Below, one piece after another: positions 8,919 through 14,222 of a DNA stretch of 14,222 bases. Numbering within the stretch: position 1 is the first letter of the stretch; each line of letters begins with the position of its first letter. The notes beneath the pieces were generated by a model. That model searched no databases and had not been told where the DNA came from. It worked only from the letters and a program-made list of their open reading frames with translations. Made by a program: the position numbers and the translations under genes. This stretch comes from Pigoraptor vietnamica (lineage: Eukaryota > Opisthokonta > Filasterea), in NCBI GenBank assembly GCA_943704525.1, contig CALSCQ010003123.1, forward strand, positions 1 to 14,222. The letters run 5' to 3'.

Positions 8919-11556
8919 ATGCTTTCCACCCTTGCCCGAGTGGGCGCGCGGCGCTCTGTGGCGGCCGCCCGCCTCATCGCAGCGCCCACTGCGCGCTCTT
9001 TTCACAGCGGTAAGCCAAATTGTCCTTCTTCGATGCATGCCATGTGCAGTCTATGAACGAAGTATTGAGTGTCCGTGTCGTCGCCCAGCTGCCACCGGAA
9101 ACCGCGCGCGCCCCGTGATGTCGTACGTCGCTGCGGCCGTCTTTGCCGCGGGTGCCGTGTATGCGGGCTCTTCGCTTGCGCGCCCGCACGGGCCGATTGC
9201 GACTGTCGTGGCCGAGGAAGTGGCGACGACGGACGAAGCGAAGAAGAAGAAGTCGGGATTCAAGGAGCGCAAGGTGCGCGCGTTGCCCTTTGGCTTAGCG
9301 CGATATTGCGAGTCGGTTGCAGCTGTAGTTGTTGACATGCGGCGCGTGAAATTTGGGAGCTTACTTCAGCGTTTCGCAGATTGTTGAGTACGAAAACCGC
9401 ATCCGCGCCTTCAGCAATCCCGAGCGTGTTTTCCGGTACGGAGGGTCTCTCACACGCTGTCACTTTGGACCTTCACTGTACTGCGCCTATGTTCTGAGCA
9501 GCAGATTCACCTGCATTGCCTATCGCCACCAAAGGTATTTCGCGACAAAGGAGATCAACGGGGAGGTGTACATGACGGCGAATGACTTTGTGCGCTCGCT
9601 CCTTCCGAGCTCAGACATCCAGCCCGAGGGTACGTGTGCATGTCTTGCTGCAGGGAATTGCATTTCGCGCCACTGTCGCTATCCCCGTGGGTCTCATGAC
9701 GATGTCATCGCATGTTACAGGGCGCGGCATTGACCAGTTCGACAAGATTGACCCAAGCGTAAGTGCTGTCGCCGTGTGTCTTTTGTGGTTCTCTCGTCAG
9801 CGATTGCTTTTTTGTCGACTTGTGCGACTCTCTTCCATCCGAGCTGAACGTGTTTGTGCGTCGCGCAAGCAGAAGGCGAACAAATACCTTCGCGGCCACG
9901 ACGCCAAGAGCCGCAACTTCATTGCGACCCTCGGCGACCACGGACTGTTCTCGTACGCCGACTATCTCTTCTTCCTCAGCGTCCTTACGAGTGAGTCTTG
10001 GGAGATACAGTTACTGAGTGTTAGCAACGTATGATAGTGCGGTAGAGTAATGCGTTGGGAACGGCCGACTGCTCGGCGCTTACTACTGGGTGACGTGAAC
10101 CATTATCGCCTGTCGCTTGTGTGCAGCGCCCGAGCGGCAGTTTGAGCTGGCATTCAAGATGTTCGATCTCGATGGAAACGGCACTGTCGATCTGAAGGAG
10201 GTGCGTGTCGCCCCTACACGTGTTCTCGCCCATTCTCTCTCAGTCGCGTTTCCAAGTTTATCGACTCTCGTTTTGAACGGTGCGTCTGTGTTATACCCTA
10301 CGTGTATGCGGACTCGTCTGCGTGCCACCTACGTGCAGTTCCAGCAAGTGCAGGCCGTGGTGCGGCGCCAGGCCCTCGGCAAGCGCTCCCGCGACAAGAT
10401 AACCATGCGTGCGTTGTCCACTTTGGTCAAACATGCGCAGTCTGTTTTCACTGTTGAGATAGGACTACTGATCACCGGCCGTACCCCACCCACAGCTTCC
10501 AAGAGTGGCGACGAGGGCCCGCAGACCATCTATAGCGCGCTGCTCCGCCACTTTTTCGGCGCCGACGGGCTGCAGAAGCTCACGCTCCAGCGCTTCCAGA
10601 CGTTCATTCACGAACTGCAGACCGAAATTTTGTCCAAGGAGATATCCGCTCGATGCCGCGTTCTCCACGTGTCTGGATTTGCTTTCATTTTATGACAAGT
10701 TTCACATCCCACGCAATTAGCCCCCATGCGCGAGGAATTTTCCTCTCAAAACGCCTGTTTTGTCTTGTTCGTGTTATCGCAACCGTGCGGTTCCTTGACC
10801 TTCGCTTATCTTTCCTTCGCGGCCGTGCACTATGAGCTCAATTGCTCGTCGCCGAACGTCATGACCGAGCTGGACTTTGCGCAAGTCGTGCTCGCGTACG
10901 CCAGCCTGCGTGACGAGGAGGAGTACTATGAGCGCGCCCAGTCACGTGCCGGCCAGGACACCATCAAGTTCAAGCAGTTCCTGCAGTTCAACAGCCTCCT
11001 CCACAACATCGACGACCTCGACACGGCGCTCGGCATGTTCATCACGGCCGGTGCGAGCATCTCGAAGAGTGAGTGTGCTCAAGCGAGCGTGGAATTGGAT
11101 TTTTTCCTGTCTCTTCTGTCAGTATGCAGTTCCTTACGCTATTCGAATGGCATGTAGCGGACTTCAAGCGCGCTGCGAAGGTAGCCGCGGGCATCGACCT
11201 CGACTCGCACCTCATCGACGTCGTCTTCCACCTCTTTGACCGTGATGGTGCGTCAAACTGTTTGGTCTTTGGGTCAAACACCGTTGGAACGTTGTCGTAA
11301 CTCTAGCTCATATGTATTCTCGTGTGCCATAGGCGACGGCGAGCTGTCATATCGCGAATTTGTGTACATTATGCGGCGAAGGGCACAGCGGGGCATGGAC
11401 AAGGTGCGTAAATGCATTGCGATGTGTTGCAAAAGGGACGGCTCTGTTCAATGGTTGTCCGCGCTTCCCCAGTCCCGCGATCTCGGTGTTGCGCGGGGCA
11501 TCTCCGGTCTGATGCAGTGCATCAAGGAGAAGATGAAGGAGTCGAAGAACCGATGA
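8919..11556 (+). CDS. MICU1: MICU1, mitochondrial calcium uptake EF-hand protein (13 exons)
   Basis: Exons: 8919-9009, 9089-9273, 9380-9435, 9535-9629, 9721-9758, 9873-9990, 10127-10200, 10339-10408, 10496-10641, 10831-11068, 11158-11247, 11333-11403, 11473-11556. All phases agree, giving 451 aa. MICU1 is the calcium-sensing gatekeeper of the mitochondrial uniporter (MCU), in the intermembrane space. Seen in order: a basic, acid-free presequence (MLSTLARVGARRSVAAAR); a hydrophobic segment at ~40-61; the polybasic KKKKSGFKERK at 82-92; the IVEYENRIRAFSNPERVFRY motif; MTANDFVRSLLP; DHGLFSYADYLF; EF hand 1 (DLDGNGTVDLKE, 208-219); FFGADGLQKLTLQRF; EF hand 2 (DRDGDGELSYRE, 398-409); and a C-terminal lysine-rich helix. 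Both EF loops keep the acidic positions 1, 3 and 12, so calcium binding is expected. Eleven introns are GT-AG and one is AT-AC (10642-10830). MICU2/3 paralogues are possible, but the KKKKSGFKERK...YENRIRAFS block fits MICU1 best. Confidence 0.95.
10642..10830 (+). other. AT-AC intron with U12-type (minor spliceosome) signals in MICU1
   Basis: The 189-nt intron begins ATATCC (10642-10647), matching the first six of the U12 consensus ATATCCTT, and ends GTGCAC (10825-10830). A perfect U12 branch-site match, TTCCTTGAC, lies at 10791-10799. Its branch adenosine (10798) is 32 nt from the 3' end, longer than the 10-20 nt usual in animals and plants. Both flanking exons end in phase 0. The joined protein (LSKE|YELN...LAYA) aligns with the corresponding part of human MICU1, as I recall it, with no gap; no GT-AG pair nearby does. 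Confidence 0.85.
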
Positions 11557-11645
11557 ACGCGAGCGGCGGCGGCGTGGTTGTTCAGTCATTGCGTTGGCAG
11601 TTGCGTGCGCACTAAAAGGGAACCTGTGTCCTATGCGTGTGAGGG

Positions 11646-11686
<41 letters not shown>

Positions 11687-11993
11687 GTTTCACAATTCCC
11701 AAAAAGGCAAATACCAAGTTCACGTGCCATGTCCGGACAGCCACAAGTGGATCGGCTGACAAATGGCTGCCCCAACCCAACGACGCACCCGGACGTCACT
11801 CACGCGGCGCATTCGTCACACGCACACGCACACACACGCACATAGAAAGCATTCATAGCAACCGCAGACACCCCGTACGCACTCTCTGAACTGTGCCCTG
11901 CACCGCGCGACAGAGCATTCATCTTTTTTATTTCGTGTCGCCGCACTCAAGCCATTTATAGGAAAAAATACCCTTTCGTCGCCACCAAGAAAA
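11557..11993. other. Spacer between MICU1 and the SEC14-like gene
   Basis: It holds the 35-nt T tract (11650-11684), a CA-rich segment (about 11814-11842, CACACGCACACGCACACACA), and a TATA-like CATTTATAGG (about 11951-11960) some 35-45 bp before the SEC14-like ATG, which could be its core promoter. No coding region is supported. Confidence 0.4.
11650..11684 (+). repeat. Poly-T tract, 35 nt
   Basis: Thirty-five consecutive T follow GGGCAAA, about 95 bp downstream of the MICU1 stop codon. There is no target-site duplication or open frame beside it that would make it a retrotransposed poly-A tail on the other strand, so I leave it as a simple homopolymer. Confidence 0.95.
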
Positions 11994-14083
11994 ATGGCGC
12001 ACGTGCCCTTCGTGCCGAATTACAAGCTCGACGAGAGTGAGTGATGTCTCTCTTATTCCCTTGTTGTGTGTCCGTGATCGCCCTGTCTTCCGGCACTGCT
12101 CTCTGCGCGGCCATTAACCCCACTTTTGACACGCCTCAATACCAAACCTTCGTCGCAGAGCAAGTGGCCCTCGTGGACGACCTGCGGTCGCGCATTTTCA
12201 GCGGCGAATTGACCGAGAAGGAAAAGGCGTTCTGCGAGGACGCGTGCCTCGTCCGGTGGGTTGTCATGCTCTCACTGTGTGGTGATCTCTCGAACACTCG
12301 GTCGCGATTCTGTTGCTGAGGACGTCCCGCTTTGACAGGTACTTGCGCGCACGTGACTGGGACGTGCGCAAGGCCGAGGACTTGCTGCGTGGGTCGCTGA
12401 AATGGCGCCGGGAGTATAAGGTAATGTCGGTGTGATTCTGAGTGGTTGCCGCCTGCAAGCAAGCAAGCAGCCCATGGCTCTGTCGTGCGTGAACTTGGCC
12501 TAAGAGCTTGTGTGCTCAGCCCGACGAGATCGATCCCGCCCACCTCGAGGAGGAGAGCCGCACAGGGAAGCTCTATCGCTACGGCTTTGACAAGCAGGGA
12601 CGCCCCGTGTACTGTGGGTTTGCGCAGTGACAGTGACTTGTGGAGACCTGAATGCGCGTCAGTGCACGCCTGCCTTTTGTTTGACTGTGTCTGCGTGCTG
12701 CACGGCAGGCATGCGACCAAAGCATCAGAACACGAAGAATTACGTCGACCAGGTGAGTGCCCAATGGCAGGCTGCGCAGGCGCATGCCGGAAGACTCTCT
12801 ACGACATCTTACGCTGACCGTCTCTGTCGCTTCGTGTGTGTGGTTCTTACCCTCGCATGCGGTGCTCGCCGTCGCAGGTGAAGCTCACCGTGTACATGCT
12901 TGAGGAAGTCATCCACTCGATGGACCGGTCACGTGGCGTGGAACAGATGGTGGGCACTCGTGATAGCCGCCGTGCTCTTGGATGCCGGCCTGCTTCGCCT
13001 CTAGGCGCTCACGTGCTCGATAATCATTTCGATCCACAGATCCTCCTCATCGATTTTGACGGGTATAGCCTGCGGAATGCCCCGCCCATGCACGTCACGA
13101 AGGAGGTGGGCACTGCAACGGGTCGTGTGCGCGCAACTTCGAGAAGACAATGTGGCCAGTATGCGACTAGAGACAGTTGGCGTCCTTGATCTCGCCAAGG
13201 ACGCCAACTGGTTTGCTGTTGTGCGTTAGGGCCGTGCGCGACGGAGCAATTGCGAAGCCAGTCCTTTATTGACGCCCTTCGCGCGCGCAGGTGATGCACA
13301 TTCTGACGCTGCAGTACCCCGAGAGGCTTGGGCTCGCGATTATGGTGGACGCGCCCACGCTGTTCACTATCGCATACAACGTCATCAGCCCGTTCATCCC
13401 CATTGAGACGCGCAAGAAGGTGCGTTGTCGAGGGCTATTGCGTCCTATCATCAAGGCGGTTCGTTTATTGGTCGGCGGCCGCTTCTCATGTCGCTTTTGT
13501 TGGCAGTGGCGTGACGTTGATGTGTTGTGCTCTTGACGTGTGTCGTGTACTTCGTACTACTTTGCGCTTGTGTGTGGGGGGTGGTGTGTGGTCGTGTCAT
13601 CCAAGGACCTTATGAGTGAACTTTGACGTGTGTCAGATCCTTCGCACTACTTTGCGCGTGGTGTGGGGATTGTGTGTGGTCAGCCTTTTGAGTTAACCCA
13701 CTGCTGACTCTATGTCTCCGCCAGATCCACTTTGTCAAGGGCTCGCACGAGGAAGGCAGCCCAAAGCAGCAGCTCTTCGCGCAGCACTTTGACCTCGAAA
13801 ATGTCGAGCGCTCGTTTGGCGGCACCAGCGACTGGACATTCGACCATGCGACGTACTGGCCGGAGGTGCGCAGCACATCTAGTTTCGATTGTACCTGTGG
13901 ATTCGTGCGCCTTTTTTTTGGTGCGACCAGGGGCACTCGCGAGTGTACCTGCGTGCAACACTTCGGTTTTTCGTTTGTTCCATAATAGCATTTTTTGATT
14001 TTTAATTTCTTATTTTTTTCTTTGGCTGACTGTAGCGTGACGTTGAGGCATATGTCCACGAGACATTCATGCGCGTCATGTGT
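11994..14083 (+). CDS. SEC14-like CRAL-TRIO lipid-transfer protein (10 visible exons, 3' end unresolved)
   Basis: Exons: 11994-12036, 12159-12255, 12339-12420, 12520-12613, 12709-12752, 12878-12949, 13040-13105, 13291-13419, 13725-13865 and 14036 to about 14079-14083; introns are GT-AG with consistent phases, about 271 aa so far. SEC14-family proteins exchange phosphatidylinositol and another lipid between membranes in the cytosol. The CRAL-TRIO N region is seen at ~45-85 (LVRYLRARDWDVRKAEDLLR then LKWRREYKPDEI). The lipid-binding lobe follows: GRPVYCMRPKHQNTKNYVDQ, VKLTVYMLEEVIHSM, ILLIDFDGYSLRNAPP, ILTLQYPERLGLAIMVDAP and FGGTSDWTFDHATYWPE. The wording is closest to plant-type single-domain SEC14 proteins; no Nodulin or GOLD domain is seen. 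The protein is near its natural end for this class. Exon 10 must splice out (possible donors at 14080, 14082 or 14084), because reading on enters poly-T and would encode polyphenylalanine. The start context is AAGAAAAATGGC. Confidence 0.9.
13174..13210 (+). repeat. Perfect 15-bp inverted repeat (hairpin) in a SEC14-like intron
   Basis: CAGTTGGCGTCCTTG (13174-13188) is followed by a 7-nt loop ATCTCGC and the exact reverse complement CAAGGACGCCAACTG (13196-13210). It lies in the middle of the 185-nt intron 13106-13290. In RNA this forms a 15-bp stem without mismatches. Function is unknown. Confidence 0.93.
13532..13697 (+). repeat. Imperfect ~90-bp tandem duplication in a SEC14-like intron
   Basis: Two copies offset by 90 bp share TTGACGTGTGTC, then CTTCG-ACTACTTTGCGC (the second copy has CTTCGCACTAC), then GTGTGGGG and TGTGTGTGGTC, ending near a TATGAGTGAA/TTTGAGTTAA match. 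They fill most of intron 13420-13724, the longest of this gene, so duplication probably explains its length. Confidence 0.85.
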
Positions 14084-14107
14084 GTTCGCATCGCAGTGCC
14101 CGGCTTT

Positions 14108-14222
<115 letters not shown>

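Noticed and set aside
11128-11157. TTCCTTAC near the end of a second MICU1 intron, suggesting another U12 intron
   Set aside because: The donor of that intron (11069) is GTGAGT, the major-type consensus, and the acceptor is TAG, so an ordinary intron explains it.

Overview
This is nuclear DNA from a GC-rich, gene-dense, flagellated unicellular eukaryote. It carries five protein-coding genes with short spliceosomal introns (67-305 nt, mostly GTGAGT/GTGCGT...AG). The coding exons have high GC at third positions, and four of the five start codons sit in an A-rich context (AAAATG-like); MICU1 is the exception. CFAP45, an axonemal protein, implies a cilium or flagellum. QCR9 and MICU1 imply respiring mitochondria with regulated calcium uptake. 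One intron has minor (U12) spliceosome signals. I do not assign a lineage; there is no rRNA, organellar gene or other taxon-defining marker here.

Layout. 1-920: pyrimidine-rich, diverged repeats and no convincing gene, apart from a weak F-box-like minus-strand reading frame. 921-2728 (+): CFAP45, 3 exons, 551 aa. 2729-3938: intergenic, with a (GT)n tract and a 173-bp tandem duplication. 3939-7179 (+): an unusual ~914-aa protein with a PD-(D/E)XK nuclease-like region, a Gly/Ala-rich low-complexity linker and a protein-kinase domain; its fourth exon has a net one-base frame problem between the kinase lysine and helix C. 7180-7644: convergent 3' flanks with a (TG)n tract. 7645-8093 (-): QCR9, 2 exons, 61 aa, with a 45-nt last exon and a (CA)n tract in its intron. 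8094-8918: upstream region shared by the divergent QCR9 and MICU1 genes, holding an AT-rich island. 8919-11556 (+): MICU1, 13 exons, 451 aa, two intact EF hands, one AT-AC U12-type intron. 11557-11993: poly-T and CA-rich spacer. 11994-window end (+): a SEC14-like CRAL-TRIO lipid-transfer protein, 10 exons visible, 3' end not resolved before a 113-nt T tract that closes the window.

How the genes relate. There is no operon and no single pathway. QCR9 (respiratory complex III) and MICU1 (gatekeeper of the mitochondrial calcium uniporter) are both mitochondrial inner-membrane proteins transcribed divergently from one spacer, so co-expression is possible but not shown. The most distinctive items are the nuclease-like/kinase fusion with its frame break, the AT-AC intron in MICU1, a perfect 15-bp hairpin inside a SEC14 intron, and the layered tandem repeat after CFAP45. 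All exon boundaries come from splice-site reading, phase consistency and comparison with remembered family sequences; no transcript or database evidence was available.
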